DNA from: Pelagibacteraceae bacterium GOM-A1
GTDB taxonomy: Bacteria; Pseudomonadota; Alphaproteobacteria; Pelagibacterales; Pelagibacteraceae
DNA length: 64,000 nucleotides
Assembly (NCBI GenBank): GCA_001704065.1
Contig: LHBX01000043.1
Coordinates: 62,001 to 126,000 of the forward strand
Reading direction: 5' to 3'
Shown: positions 28,312 to 37,285 of the stretch, one piece after another
Layout: each line of letters begins with the position of its first letter
How positions within the stretch are numbered: the stretch's first letter is position 1
Notes under the pieces: generated by a model
The model's input: only the letters and a program-made list of their open reading frames with translations
Told to the model about the DNA's origin: nothing
Database searches by the model: none
Made by a program: the position numbers and the translations under genes

Positions 28312-30021
28312 TTAACTATAAAGATTTTCAAAATTTTTTTTATATTTAATTATAATCTTGTATCTTTTTAATTTTAATGTTGGTGTTAACATTCCATTTT
28401 CAATTGAAAATTTTTCTTTAACAACAAAAAATTTTTTTACATTTTCAATTTTTGAAAGATTATTATTCAAATTATTTATTGCATTATGAATATCTTCATT
28501 TGTAATATTAATATATTCGTCATTTAAAACTATTAGAGCAACTAGATAAGGTTTATTATCCCCATAAACAACAGCTTGATCTATGAAATCTAAGTTTACT
28601 AATTCATTTTCTATTTTAAGTGGGGAAATATTATCACCTCCTGGAGTAATGATAATGTCTTTTTTTCTATCAGTAATTTTTAAAAAATTATTTTCAAATA
28701 CTCCAATATCCCCTGTATGAAGCCAGCCATCTATTAAGACTTTTTCTGTTTCTTTTTTATTATTCCAATAACCTAGCATTACATTTTCACCTTTTACTAA
28801 AATTTCACCATCTTCAGCTATTCTTACTTCATTTCCCTTGAACGGTGGGCCAACAGTATCTATTCTGATATCATCTATGGGATTACAACTTACAACTGGA
28901 GAGGTTTCTGTTAATCCATAACCTTGTAAAGTTGGTAAACCTATAGCATTCAGAAAATATCCAACTTCTTTATCTAAGGCACCACCTCCTGAAACGAATG
29001 TTTTAAGGGATCCGCCAAATTGTGATTTTATTTTTTTTCTAACTAATTTCTCTAAAATACTATCTTGTATTTTTTCAAAAATAGTTAAATTTTCTTTTTT
29101 TATTTTTTTTAGACCTAATTCTAACATTTTAAATATTAATTTTTTTTTCAAACCTGTAGCTTTTTTAAAACTTGCATTAATTTTTTGATAAAGATTTTGA
29201 TAAAATCTCGGCACAGCAGTCATGATTTCTGGCGAACAATCACCCATATTTTTAACTAATTTATCTATGCTCTCTGCATAAAAAATTCTAGCTGCTACAG
29301 TAATTTGCACAAATTGAACAGTGTGCTCGTAAGAATGTGAAAGTGGGAGCCATGTAAGGAATCTAGGTTGTTCTTCAGATAATAATGGTTTTAGAATATC
29401 TATTGCACCCTCACAATTATTTAAAATGCCCCCATGACTTAAAATTACTCCTTTTGGATTTCCTTGTGTACCTGAAGTGTAAATTATACAAGACGGGTCT
29501 TTTCTTGAGGCTAAGGATTTATGAAGTGGTAATTTTTTTTTAATATTATTTTGGATTAATTCTTCTAAATTAATATATTCAATTTCTACATTTGGTAATT
29601 TTTCAAAAGAAAATATTTTTTTTATAAATTTTTTGTCTTTAATAATATTTTTTAATTTATTGAATTGTTCAATATTTGAGACAAAAATTATACTGGGAGT
29701 ACAATCATTGAGAATATAATTGTAGTCATTTTCTGCATAAGTTGTGTAAGCTGGAACTGTTATCCCATCTGATAGCATAATCGATAAGTCTGTAATAAAC
29801 CATTCAGGTCTATTTTCAGAAATTAACAAGCATCTATCACCTTTTGATATTACTTTTCTTAATTCATTAGAAACTAAATTAATAAAATCGTGAGTTTCCT
29901 GCCAAGAATAATTTTTTCTTTTATCACCTAAGGTTGATAATAAAATTTTATCTTTATCAATTTGTTTATTAAATTGATCAAAAAATAACTCGGTTAAATT
30001 ATTAATTAGTTTTAAGCTCAT
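28312..30021 (-). CDS. Long-chain acyl-CoA synthetase (AMP-dependent ligase)
   Basis: A 569-residue ANL-family enzyme that activates fatty acids to acyl-CoA. The P-loop CIIYTSGTQGNPKGVILSHGG, the GYGLTETSPVVSCNP motif and the WLHTGDIG and ITDRKKDIIITPGGDNISP segments are characteristic of the FadD15/AasC-like group. Its C-terminal domain ends with LTPTLKLKRYKI. I chose ATG 30021 (MSLKLINN); the frame opens further upstream at 30039, but that codon is inside the 3' end of tRNA-Leu. The ATG is only eight bases from the encoded CCA, so the gene is probably co-transcribed with the tRNA. Confidence 0.9.
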   Translation of the reverse strand: MSLKLINNLTELFFDQFNKQIDKDKILLSTLGDKRKNYSWQETHDFINLVSNELRKVISKGDRCLLISENRPEWFITDLSIMLSDGITVPAYTTYAENDYNYILNDCTPSIIFVSNIEQFNKLKNIIKDKKFIKKIFSFEKLPNVEIEYINLEELIQNNIKKKLPLHKSLASRKDPSCIIYTSGTQGNPKGVILSHGGILNNCEGAIDILKPLLSEEQPRFLTWLPLSHSYEHTVQFVQITVAARIFYAESIDKLVKNMGDCSPEIMTAVPRFYQNLYQKINASFKKATGLKKKLIFKMLELGLKKIKKENLTIFEKIQDSILEKLVRKKIKSQFGGSLKTFVSGGGALDKEVGYFLNAIGLPTLQGYGLTETSPVVSCNPIDDIRIDTVGPPFKGNEVRIAEDGEILVKGENVMLGYWNNKKETEKVLIDGWLHTGDIGVFENNFLKITDRKKDIIITPGGDNISPLKIENELVNLDFIDQAVVYGDNKPYLVALIVLNDEYINITNEDIHNAINNLNNNLSKIENVKKFFVVKEKFSIENGMLTPTLKLKRYKIIIKYKKNFENLYS

Positions 30022-30029
30022 ATGTTTTT

Positions 30030-30116
30030 TGGTGGGCAAAGAGAGAATCGAACTCTCACAGTATTGCTACTATTGGATTTTGAGTCCAACGCGTCTACCA
30101 GTTCCGCCATTCGCCC
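30030..30116 (-). tRNA. tRNA-Leu (anticodon CAA), CCA encoded
   Basis: An 87-base class II tRNA on the minus strand. The acceptor stem GGGCGAA pairs with TTTGCCC (one G-T wobble), the anticodon stem TTGGA/TCCAA encloses the loop CTCAAAA with anticodon CAA, a long variable arm follows (TAGTAGCAATACTGT), and the T arm contains TTCGATT. The encoded CCA is at 30032-30030. It reads TTG leucine codons. The acyl-CoA synthetase start codon follows after eight bases. Confidence 0.97.
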
Positions 30117-30181
30117 ATTTATTTTTGGTTTCATAGAATATAAATAATAGTATTAAAACACTATTTATATTAAAAGAAAAT

Positions 30182-30790
30182 ATGTTTAAGGAACTATTTA
30201 ATAAAACAATTAAACTTGCAGGACATAAAAGTTCAAAAAAAATTTTAGGGTTTATATCTTTTATTGAGAGTTTCATATTTCCTATTCCACCAGATGTTCT
30301 TATCATTCCGATGACTATTGCTGACAGAAAAAGATGGATGAAGATAGCAATTATTGCTACTACCGGATCTGTCTTAGGTGCATGTTTGGGATATTTTATA
30401 GGATATGTTTTTTTCAATGAAATTGGAATTAAGATTTTTGAGCTTTACGGTGTAGATAATACTTCATTTTTAAAAGATAAAATTTCATCAGATGGAGGGG
30501 TTTTTGCATGGGCAACTTTGCTGGCTATAGCAGGTTTTACACCCATCCCATTTAAATTACTCACAATAACTAGTGGGTTTGTTCAATTTAATATTGTTTA
30601 TTTTATAATTGTCTCCATACTAACAAGAGGATCTAGATTTTTTATTATAGCTTTTTTGGTTGGAAATTTTGGTCCAGCTATGAAAACAATACTTGAAAAA
30701 AAACTGCTCAAAGTTTCAATCGTAATTTCAATTGTATTAATAGTATTTGCTTTTTTAATTTATAAATTTTTACAAAATTTTATAAACTAA
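30182..30790 (+). CDS. DedA/YqaA-family membrane protein (VTT domain)
   Basis: A 202-residue inner-membrane protein with the VTT/SNARE-associated fold. Motifs include SFIFPIPPDVLIIPM near the N-terminus, then GSVLGACLGYFIGY and FTPIPFKLLTITSGFVQF, matching the re-entrant helices and proline motifs of YqaA-type DedA proteins, some of which flip undecaprenyl phosphate or other lipids. The exact substrate is unknown. It leads a plus-strand unit with dsbB (one base between genes) and coq7. Confidence 0.88.
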   Translation: MFKELFNKTIKLAGHKSSKKILGFISFIESFIFPIPPDVLIIPMTIADRKRWMKIAIIATTGSVLGACLGYFIGYVFFNEIGIKIFELYGVDNTSFLKDKISSDGGVFAWATLLAIAGFTPIPFKLLTITSGFVQFNIVYFIIVSILTRGSRFFIIAFLVGNFGPAMKTILEKKLLKVSIVISIVLIVFAFLIYKFLQNFIN

Positions 30791-30791
30791 A

Positions 30792-31265
30792 ATGAACTTT
30801 ATTTTAAAAAGAAAAAATATTTATTTATTAATTTTTATATACTCAATTGTTGCTATACTATCTGCAATCTATATTGAAAAAGTTTTAGGATATTTGCCAT
30901 GTAAATTATGTAATTATCAAAGAATTCCTTTTTTATTAGCGATCTTCGTTTGTTTTTTGGGATATAACTATTTTAAATCTGATAGAATATTAATTGCTTT
31001 AATCATTACATTCACACTGAGCACTGCTCTTGCAGGATATCATTTTGGTATAGAAAATGGCATTTTTGAAGAATATGCTGGTTGTACAAACACAAATATA
31101 GATATCACGAATAAAGAAAAAATAATCGAAAGTCTTGGAATGGTTAAAAATTGTAAAGATGTAGAGTTTACTATCTTAGGCATATCCTTATCTGGATTGA
31201 ATTTTTTAACATCTTTACTAATTGTATTATTTTCGCTAAGAGCTCTTATTTATGAGAAAGACTAA
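30792..31265 (+). CDS. dsbB: DsbB-type disulfide bond formation protein
   Basis: A 157-residue inner-membrane protein with four predicted helices that would pass electrons from DsbA to ubiquinone. The first periplasmic loop has the redox pair in LPCKLCNYQRIPF (CxxC about residues 36-39), and the second loop carries further cysteines in EYAGCTNTN and MVKNCKDVEF. The gene starts one base after the VTT protein stop, and its last 14 bases overlap coq7. No dsbA gene is nearby. The neighbouring coq7 gene fits a ubiquinone connection. Confidence 0.88.
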   Translation: MNFILKRKNIYLLIFIYSIVAILSAIYIEKVLGYLPCKLCNYQRIPFLLAIFVCFLGYNYFKSDRILIALIITFTLSTALAGYHFGIENGIFEEYAGCTNTNIDITNKEKIIESLGMVKNCKDVEFTILGISLSGLNFLTSLLIVLFSLRALIYEKD

Positions 31266-31785
31266 CAAAAAAAAATTAGAAGAATTTATTAGAGTTGATC
31301 ACGCAGGTGAAAGAGGTGCAATTAAAATATATGAAGGTCAACTTTTAGCACTGAAAACATTTAAAAAGGATCCTGAACTATTAAAATTAGTAGAAGAAAT
31401 GAGAGAACATGAGCAAGAACATAGTGATTTTTTTGAAAATGAAATCAGAGAAAGAAGTATAAAACCTACTAAATTTTTACCACTATGGGATTTATTAGGG
31501 GTAGGCTTAGGTTTCGGCTCAACAATATTAGGAAAAAAGGCTGCAATGTTGTGCACAGCCTCTGTTGAGGAAGTAATTGATAAACATTACCAAAGTCAAA
31601 TAGATCAATTACAAGATGATGAGAAAAAACTTAGAGAAAAAATTAAAAAATTTAGAGCTGATGAATTGGAACATAAAGATATTGCATATGAGCACGGCGC
31701 AACAAAAAAAGGATTATATTCAATAATGGATAAAATTATTAAAACTGGCTCAAAAATTGCTATAAATATCTCTGAAAAAATTTAA
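31252..31785 (+). CDS. coq7: Coq7-type demethoxyubiquinone hydroxylase
   Basis: A 177-residue diiron monooxygenase that hydroxylates the ubiquinone ring at a late step. The iron ligands are visible as repeated E and E-x-x-H motifs: DHAGERGAIKIYEGQ, EMREHEQEHSDFF, SVEEVIDKHY and DELEHKDIAYEHGA. The length fits alphaproteobacterial Coq7, which replaces the flavin enzyme UbiF. It is peripherally membrane associated. The 5' end overlaps dsbB by 14 bases. Its stop and that of the convergent HNH gene share TTAA at 31782-31785. UbiE and UbiB of the same pathway are encoded about 10 kb away. Confidence 0.95.
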   Translation: MRKTNKKKLEEFIRVDHAGERGAIKIYEGQLLALKTFKKDPELLKLVEEMREHEQEHSDFFENEIRERSIKPTKFLPLWDLLGVGLGFGSTILGKKAAMLCTASVEEVIDKHYQSQIDQLQDDEKKLREKIKKFRADELEHKDIAYEHGATKKGLYSIMDKIIKTGSKIAINISEKI

Positions 31786-32354
31786 CTAGGATCTAATTCT
31801 ACGTCCCAATATAAATAATCCATCCAACTGCTATGTAGAAAATTAGGAGGAAAATTCTTCCCATTTCTATGAAGGTCTTCTGTAGTTGGTTGAAAAGGCC
31901 ATTGATTTAACTTCATTCCAGAATTTTTGAGCAATCTTCCACCTTTTTTTACATTACATGCTGAGCAAGCAGTAACAACGTTTTCCCAATCAGTTTTCCC
32001 ACCTTTTGATCTTGGAAGGAGATGGTCAAAAGTTAGTTCATCATTACTTCCACAATATTGACAACTGAACTTATCTCGTAGAAAAACATTAAATCTTGTG
32101 AAATTTGGATTTGAACGAGGTTTTATAAAAGATTTTAATGCGATAACACTCGGTAACTGCATAGAGAATGATGGGCTTCTTATCATTCTATCATAATGAC
32201 TTACAATTGAGACTCTATCTAAAAATACAGATTTAATAGCGTCTTGCCAAGACCATAAGGATAAAGGATAATAACTTAATGGTCTGTAATCCGCATTAAG
32301 AACTAGAGCCGGACATTTTTCGAGTGAAAGGTTTTCATTGATCATCAGAGTCAT
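31782..32354 (-). CDS. HNH endonuclease family protein
   Basis: A 190-residue protein whose C-terminal half has a compact HNH nuclease fold: the zinc-type pair CQYCGSNDELTFDHLLPRSK followed by GGKTDWENVVTACSACNVKKG. The catalytic His lies in FDHLLPRSKGG and the second CxxC completes a structural zinc site. The N-terminal ALVLNADYRPLSYYPLSLWS is the conserved lead of a widespread chromosomal HNH group. It is found as a housekeeping gene in alphaproteobacteria and does not look mobile. Its function is not established, and it need not be a restriction enzyme. Confidence 0.88.
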   Translation of the reverse strand: MTLMINENLSLEKCPALVLNADYRPLSYYPLSLWSWQDAIKSVFLDRVSIVSHYDRMIRSPSFSMQLPSVIALKSFIKPRSNPNFTRFNVFLRDKFSCQYCGSNDELTFDHLLPRSKGGKTDWENVVTACSACNVKKGGRLLKNSGMKLNQWPFQPTTEDLHRNGKNFPPNFLHSSWMDYLYWDVELDPS

Positions 32355-32411
32355 GTTTATTTAATATATCATATATTATTATTAATCAATGTAACAAAAA
32401 GTTAATTCTCT

Positions 32412-33068
32412 TTAAATATCAAAATTATCTTTGATAAATTTTAATGCGTTACTTGAAGCTTCAACTGGTATATGATGGTCGCAGTCTTTGATCATTAAAG
32501 TTTCAATACTAATATTATTGCGTGTAAAAAAATCTTTTGCTTCCAACAAATTGTAGGGTGGAACTATTTCATCTTTTTCACCATGAATTAATAAAGTTTT
32601 TGTTTTAGAAATTAATCTTAAACTAAGATCCTCTTTATCTATAATCTTTCCGGAAAATCCAACAATACAATTAAAGGGATCTTTAGAAGTTAATCCTAAG
32701 TTTATTGACATCATGCAACCCTGGCTAAATCCAGATAAACATATCTTTGAATTTTCCAAATTATATTCTGCTTTAACTTCTTCAATGTATTTTCTTAATT
32801 TATTTTCGGCTTTTTTTACTTCATTTAAAATATAATTTTTATCATTTGTTTCTAAATCAAACCATTGATAACCAATTGGATTAATTTTACATGGTTCATG
32901 TCCATTCGGACATAAGAAAACTGTAGTGGTTAAAAACCTTTTCCAATTCAGAGTTAACATGCTTATATCTTTTCCATCTCCACCATATCCATGAAGTAAA
33001 ATTACCGCATTTTTGATGTCAGACCCATTTTCAGGTTTTATAATTGTTGATTCAAGGCAAAATGTCAT
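32412..33068 (-). CDS. Phospholipase/carboxylesterase family hydrolase
   Basis: A 218-residue alpha/beta hydrolase of the YpfH/acyl-protein thioesterase group. The catalytic triad is visible as Ser in GFSQGCMMS (about residue 116), Asp in GEKDEIVPP (about 168) and His in DCDHHIP (about 199). The oxyanion segment is ILLHGYGGDGKD near the N-terminus. There is no signal peptide, so it acts in the cytosol on short-chain esters or thioesters, the true substrate being unknown. It stands alone between the HNH gene and the divergent HIG1 gene. Confidence 0.88.
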   Translation of the reverse strand: MTFCLESTIIKPENGSDIKNAVILLHGYGGDGKDISMLTLNWKRFLTTTVFLCPNGHEPCKINPIGYQWFDLETNDKNYILNEVKKAENKLRKYIEEVKAEYNLENSKICLSGFSQGCMMSINLGLTSKDPFNCIVGFSGKIIDKEDLSLRLISKTKTLLIHGEKDEIVPPYNLLEAKDFFTRNNISIETLMIKDCDHHIPVEASSNALKFIKDNFDI

Positions 33069-33117
33069 AGATAAGTAATTATGTTTTTTTATTTTAAAAA
33101 GAAACTAAAATCAAAAC

Positions 33118-33318
33118 ATGATTTCTGAAATATTTGTCAAAATTGCAGCAATTGTTTTGCTTGCAGCTGTAGCTGTAGTCTTAATTCTTGGAATTAGAAC
33201 TCTTTTTAAAGGAGACGGAGATAAAAAAACATCTAACAAATTAATGCAGCTTAGAGTTTTACTACAATTTGTTGCTATAATTGTGCTTGTAGCATTAGCC
33301 TACTTTTATAAAAATTAA
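33118..33318 (+). CDS. HIG1-domain twin-transmembrane protein
   Basis: A 66-residue inner-membrane protein with two hydrophobic helices (about 5-27 and 47-63) joined by a positively charged loop KGDGDKKTSNKLMQLRVLLQ. The NKLMQLRVLLQ segment is the core of the HIG1 domain, whose mitochondrial members assemble cytochrome c oxidase supercomplexes. A similar respiratory role in this organism is inference. Its stop shares TTAA at 33315-33318 with the convergent thioredoxin gene. Confidence 0.85.
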   Translation: MISEIFVKIAAIVLLAAVAVVLILGIRTLFKGDGDKKTSNKLMQLRVLLQFVAIIVLVALAYFYKN

Positions 33319-33845
33319 TTTAATTCATTTAACCAATTTAAAAATTCATCACTGTTAAAATCTATTGAGCCAACAATTCTTGCAAACTCATAACCATCTT
33401 TATCAATGAATAGTGTTGTGGGTATTCCTCTTAATTTTAAATTTTTTGCAATTCCAGCACCATCACCAACAAAAACTTGTAATTCTTCTATGAGTAGTTC
33501 ATCAAAAAACTTTTTAGATTTACTAATATTTTCTCCACCTATATTTATTGGGATAATCTTTAATTTTTTTTCATCCTTAAGTTTTTGAAGATTACTTAAA
33601 GATGGCATTTCCTCTCTACAAGGCGCACACCATGTTGCCCAAAAATTCAGAATAATTAATTCAGACTCAAAATCTTTCAAATTAACTTTATTTCCAGCCT
33701 CATTTAAAAAATCAAAAAACTTAATTTTTTGTTTTTTCTCATAAATTATTAGATTTTTTATATTAGGCGCTTCTATTGAATATGAATAACTAAGTGATAT
33801 GAAGTAAAGTAATATTATTTTAATGGATATAAATATAAATTTCAT
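33315..33845 (-). CDS. tlpA: TlpA-like thiol-disulfide oxidoreductase
   Basis: A 176-residue periplasmic thioredoxin. From the ATG at 33845 it begins with a signal peptide or anchor (MKFIFISIKIILLYFISLSY). The fold carries LNFWATWCAPCREEMPSL, with the redox pair CAPC near residue 84, and the cis-proline segment RGIPTTLFID. The longer frame starts at 33884 but would run into divergent argH and lacks a better signal, so 33845 is preferred. TlpA proteins reduce copper or cytochrome assembly targets; the partner here is unknown. The divergent tlpA/argH arrangement is common in alphaproteobacteria. Confidence 0.88.
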   Translation of the reverse strand: MKFIFISIKIILLYFISLSYSYSIEAPNIKNLIIYEKKQKIKFFDFLNEAGNKVNLKDFESELIILNFWATWCAPCREEMPSLSNLQKLKDEKKLKIIPINIGGENISKSKKFFDELLIEELQVFVGDGAGIAKNLKLRGIPTTLFIDKDGYEFARIVGSIDFNSDEFLNWLNELN

Positions 33846-33864
33846 AAATTTGTAATTGAATAAC

Positions 33865-35253
33865 ATGAGTAAAAATAAAAACAATAAACCAATTTGGGGT
33901 ACAAGAATTAAGAAGAATGCGTCAACTTTATTTAAAAAAGTTGGTGGTTCATTGCCAATAGATAAAAGACTATTTAAAGAAGATATCGAGGGATCAATTG
34001 CTCATGTCGAAATGCTTCACAAACAGAAAATTATAAATTTCAGGATAAAAAATAAAATAATTTGGGGATTAAAAAGAATTAAAAATGAAATTGTAAAAAA
34101 GAAATTCAATTTTAATTATGATTTAGAGGATATTCATATGAATATAGAAAACAGATTATTTGAACTTATTGGTGATGATGCTGGATATGTTCATACTGCT
34201 AGATCTAGAAATGATCAGGTAATTACCGACCTTAAATTATGGTTAAAAGAAGCAACAAAAAAAATAATAATTTTGTTAGATAATACAAATTCAAATATTC
34301 TAAATCTTGCACAAAAAAATATCAGAACAATTATGCCAGGATTTACACATTTAAAAAATGCACAACCACTATCTTTAGCACATTATCTACTAGCATATGT
34401 TGAAATGTTTAAGAGAGATAAGAAAAAATTTAAGAATAATTTAGAATTTTTAGATGAAAATCCTTTAGGTGTAGGGGCTTTATCTGGCACCTCTTTTAAA
34501 ATTGACAGAAATTACACCACAAAAAAACTCAAATTTAAAAAACCAACAAACAATTCTGTAGATACTGTATCTGATAGAGATTTTGTTTTAGACTTTTTGT
34601 ATTCTTCTCTTGCTTGCTCTTTACACATTTCTAGAATTGCTGAAGAACTAATAATTTGGAATTCTGATGCATTTAACTTGATAACTTTAAATGATAAATT
34701 AGTAACCGGTTCTTCTATAATGCCACAAAAAAAGAATCCTGATCCATTGGAATATCTGAGAGGTAAAGCTGGAATATTTATTGGAAATATCAATTCTATG
34801 ATTTCAATATTAAAGGGCTTACCGTTATCATATTTTAAAGATTTACAGGATGACAAAGAAATTGTTTTTAAAACAAATGATCAATTAAAAATATCGCTAT
34901 CATTATTGAATGATGTATTAAAAAATTTAATAATAAATAAAAAAAGTATGCTATCCCTTGCGGAAAAAGGATTTACTACAGCTACAGATTTATCTGATTA
35001 CATTGTAAGAGAACTTGGATATCCATTTAGAAAGGCATACATACAAACTGCAAAAATAATTAATCTAGCTGAAAAAAAAAACAAAAAACTTCACGAACTA
35101 GAATTGAAAGAAATAAATCAAATTGAGCCAAAACTTACATTAAATGTTTATAAAATACTAAATCTAGAAAATTCAATTAATTCAAAAAAATCTTATGGCG
35201 GAACTTCTTTTGAGAACGTTAAGAAAATGATAAAAAAAGCAAAAAATGTGTAA
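33865..35253 (+). CDS. argH: Argininosuccinate lyase
   Basis: Last enzyme of arginine synthesis, splitting argininosuccinate into arginine and fumarate. The 462 residues show the family N-terminus IWGTRIKKNASTLFKKVGGS, a middle HTARSRNDQVITD and the fumarase/aspartase signature GSSIMPQKKNPDPLEYLRG with its catalytic serine. The ATG at 33865 is chosen over the TTG at 33856 that lengthens the frame by three residues. Its end overlaps the small lipoprotein gene by eight bases; the lipoprotein in turn overlaps lysA, so two amino-acid biosynthesis enzymes flank it in one operon. Confidence 0.97.
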   Translation: MSKNKNNKPIWGTRIKKNASTLFKKVGGSLPIDKRLFKEDIEGSIAHVEMLHKQKIINFRIKNKIIWGLKRIKNEIVKKKFNFNYDLEDIHMNIENRLFELIGDDAGYVHTARSRNDQVITDLKLWLKEATKKIIILLDNTNSNILNLAQKNIRTIMPGFTHLKNAQPLSLAHYLLAYVEMFKRDKKKFKNNLEFLDENPLGVGALSGTSFKIDRNYTTKKLKFKKPTNNSVDTVSDRDFVLDFLYSSLACSLHISRIAEELIIWNSDAFNLITLNDKLVTGSSIMPQKKNPDPLEYLRGKAGIFIGNINSMISILKGLPLSYFKDLQDDKEIVFKTNDQLKISLSLLNDVLKNLIINKKSMLSLAEKGFTTATDLSDYIVRELGYPFRKAYIQTAKIINLAEKKNKKLHELELKEINQIEPKLTLNVYKILNLENSINSKKSYGGTSFENVKKMIKKAKNV

Positions 35254-35362
35254 AAAAATTTTAATTATTATACTTTGTTTATATTTTGTAGTTGCTTGTG
35301 GGCGTAAAGGCGATCCAGAGTATAAATCTGAATTAAGTAAGAATATTCAAAAAGTATTATGA
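35246..35362 (+). CDS. lptM: Small LptM-like lipoprotein (38 residues)
   Basis: ATG 35246 to TGA 35360-35362. The product begins MCKKILIIILCLYFVVACGR, a short signal with lipobox VVAC, so the lipidated Cys is residue 18, followed by GRKGDPEYK. A Cys-Gly-x-Lys-Gly start of the mature part is the hallmark of the LptM (YifL) family, which helps mature the LptDE lipopolysaccharide translocon by assisting LptD disulfide formation. It overlaps argH by eight bases and lysA by four (ATGA). In alphaproteobacteria such a gene typically lies between argH and lysA. The mature part is only 21 residues, shorter than in E. coli. Confidence 0.8.
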   Translation: MCKKILIIILCLYFVVACGRKGDPEYKSELSKNIQKVL

Positions 35363-36573
35363 GATATTTAAACAATAAATTTTTTATTGAAGGAAAAAAC
35401 GTTGAGAGTTTGACAAAAAAATTTAATACACCTCTATACTGCTACTCTTATAAAAATTTAAGAGAAAATGTAGAGAATTTTAAAAAAGCTTTTAAGGAAA
35501 TAAGACCTTTAATTTGTTTTTCTGTAAAATCTAATTCTAATATTTCACTATTAAAAGAAATAAAAAAACTTGGCCTTGGAGCAGATGTGGTTTCAAAAGG
35601 TGAATTATATGCATCACTTAAGGCAGGTATTAACAAAAACAAAATAGTTTTCTCTGGAGTTGGTAAAACAAAAGATGAAATTGAATACGCAATTAAGCAA
35701 AAAATATTATTAATAAATTCTGAGTCATTGAGTGAAGTTTTGGCGATTGAAGCGACTGCAAAAAAACTAAATAAAGTTGTTGATATAGGACTAAGATTAA
35801 ATCCAGATACAGATGCTGAAACATTGAAACAAATTTCAACTGGTAAAAGTGAAAATAAATTTGGTGTAGATAAAAAGACTTTTGTAAAAATTATTAATTT
35901 GATGAAACAATCAAAATTTATAAATATTAAATGCTTAAGTGTTCATATCGGTAGTCAAATCTTAAACCACAAACCCTACGAAAAAATGCTAAATGTTCTT
36001 GATAAACTTTTAAGAAGTTTAGATTATAAATTTGAGTTTATTGATTTAGGTGGGGGAATGGGGATTAATTATGACAATAAAACGAAAAAACTTAATTATA
36101 CAAAATATAAAAAATCAATAATCAAATTTAAAAATAAATACAATTGTAAAATAATTTTTGAACCTGGTAGATCTATAATCGGAAATGTTGGTATACTTGC
36201 AACTAAAGTAATTTATTTAAAACATAATAAGACAAAAACATTTGTGATATTGGATGCGGCAATGAATGATTTGATAAGACCAGCTTTATATAATGCAAAA
36301 CATAGAATAGTTCCATCCCAAAGAAATAAGTCGCAATCAAAGAAAATATTAGAATTTGTAGGCCCAGTATGTGAAACAACTGATAAATTTTTAACAGAAA
36401 GAAAATTTCAGAATATAAAAGAAAATGATATTATGATTATTTGCGATACAGGTGCCTATGGTTATTCATTATCATCTAATTATAATCTTAGATTAAGGCC
36501 TGCTGAAATTTTGATTAAAGGAAATAAAGTAAAGATTATAAAAAAAAGACAAAAAATAACAGATATTATCTAA
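35359..36573 (+). CDS. lysA: Diaminopimelate decarboxylase
   Basis: PLP enzyme making lysine from meso-diaminopimelate. The 404 residues contain the Schiff-base lysine in CFSVKSNSNISLLK (about residue 54), a glycine-rich phosphate-binding LGGGMGINY, the EPGRSIIGNVG segment and the substrate-site Cys in GPVCETTDKF near residue 337. The start overlaps the small lipoprotein stop. The protein is fold type III with an alanine-racemase-like barrel and a C-terminal beta domain. It lies in the operon argH-lptM-lysA-plsC. Confidence 0.97.
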   Translation: MRYLNNKFFIEGKNVESLTKKFNTPLYCYSYKNLRENVENFKKAFKEIRPLICFSVKSNSNISLLKEIKKLGLGADVVSKGELYASLKAGINKNKIVFSGVGKTKDEIEYAIKQKILLINSESLSEVLAIEATAKKLNKVVDIGLRLNPDTDAETLKQISTGKSENKFGVDKKTFVKIINLMKQSKFINIKCLSVHIGSQILNHKPYEKMLNVLDKLLRSLDYKFEFIDLGGGMGINYDNKTKKLNYTKYKKSIIKFKNKYNCKIIFEPGRSIIGNVGILATKVIYLKHNKTKTFVILDAAMNDLIRPALYNAKHRIVPSQRNKSQSKKILEFVGPVCETTDKFLTERKFQNIKENDIMIICDTGAYGYSLSSNYNLRLRPAEILIKGNKVKIIKKRQKITDII

Positions 36574-36586
36574 CTTAAAACTTATA

Positions 36587-37285
36587 ATGAGAAATATCCT
36601 CTTTAAAAGTATATTTTTTACTGGATTAATTTTAATATGTATTATTTTTCTTCCATCTTTATTACTACCAAAGAAAATCACTCTTTTTGGAGGTAAACTT
36701 TTTGGATACTGGTCCTCATTCTGTTTAAAAATTTTTTACTCAACCAGCATAGTAATAAAAGGTCAAGAAAACATAATTAATAACGAAAATTTCTTCATCG
36801 CATGCTCTCATCAATCGATGTTTGAAACTTTTTTTTTACAAACAATATTTAATTCACCAATTTTTATTCTTAAAAAAGAACTATTAAATATTCCGATATT
36901 TGGTTGGTATTTAAGAAAGATAGATTCTATTTCTGTGAATAGAAATAAAGTTTCTAAAGAAAACCTTAATTTTACTGAAAAAATTAAAGAAGTTATGGAA
37001 AAAACAAAAAGACCTGTAATAATTTTTCCACAAGCTACTCGAGTTCTACCAGATGAAATTATTCCTTTTAAAAAGGGAGTTGGAAGAATTTACAGAGAAT
37101 TAAATGTAAAATGTCAACCCATCGCTATTGACTCTGGAAGAGTATGGCCAAAATCTGGAAAGATGATACCCAATAAAACGATTACTATTTCTATTTTAAA
37201 ACCAATTAACACAGGTATCGAAGAAACAGAATTTGTAAAATTATTGCAAAAAGAAATTTATTCCGAGCTTGGTATTGCTAACTAA
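36587..37285 (+). CDS. plsC: 1-acyl-sn-glycerol-3-phosphate acyltransferase
   Basis: Makes phosphatidic acid by acylating lysophosphatidic acid at the inner membrane. The 232-residue protein opens with a hydrophobic segment (LFKSIFFTGLILICIIFLPS) and has the acyltransferase boxes CSHQSMFET (H-x4-E variant of the H-x4-D active site), then ISVNR and IIFPQATR, with the final PIAIDSGRVWP. The H-x4-E form also occurs in other proteobacterial PlsC proteins. It follows lysA after 13 bases. The stop shares CTAA at 37282-37285 with convergent dnaN. Confidence 0.93.
   Translation: MRNILFKSIFFTGLILICIIFLPSLLLPKKITLFGGKLFGYWSSFCLKIFYSTSIVIKGQENIINNENFFIACSHQSMFETFFLQTIFNSPIFILKKELLNIPIFGWYLRKIDSISVNRNKVSKENLNFTEKIKEVMEKTKRPVIIFPQATRVLPDEIIPFKKGVGRIYRELNVKCQPIAIDSGRVWPKSGKMIPNKTITISILKPINTGIEETEFVKLLQKEIYSELGIAN

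Noticed and set aside
30137-30171. AT-only imperfect inverted repeat between tRNA-Leu and the DedA-like gene
   Set aside because: It has almost no G or C and an interrupted stem; in this base composition such repeats are expected by chance. It may simply contain divergent promoters.
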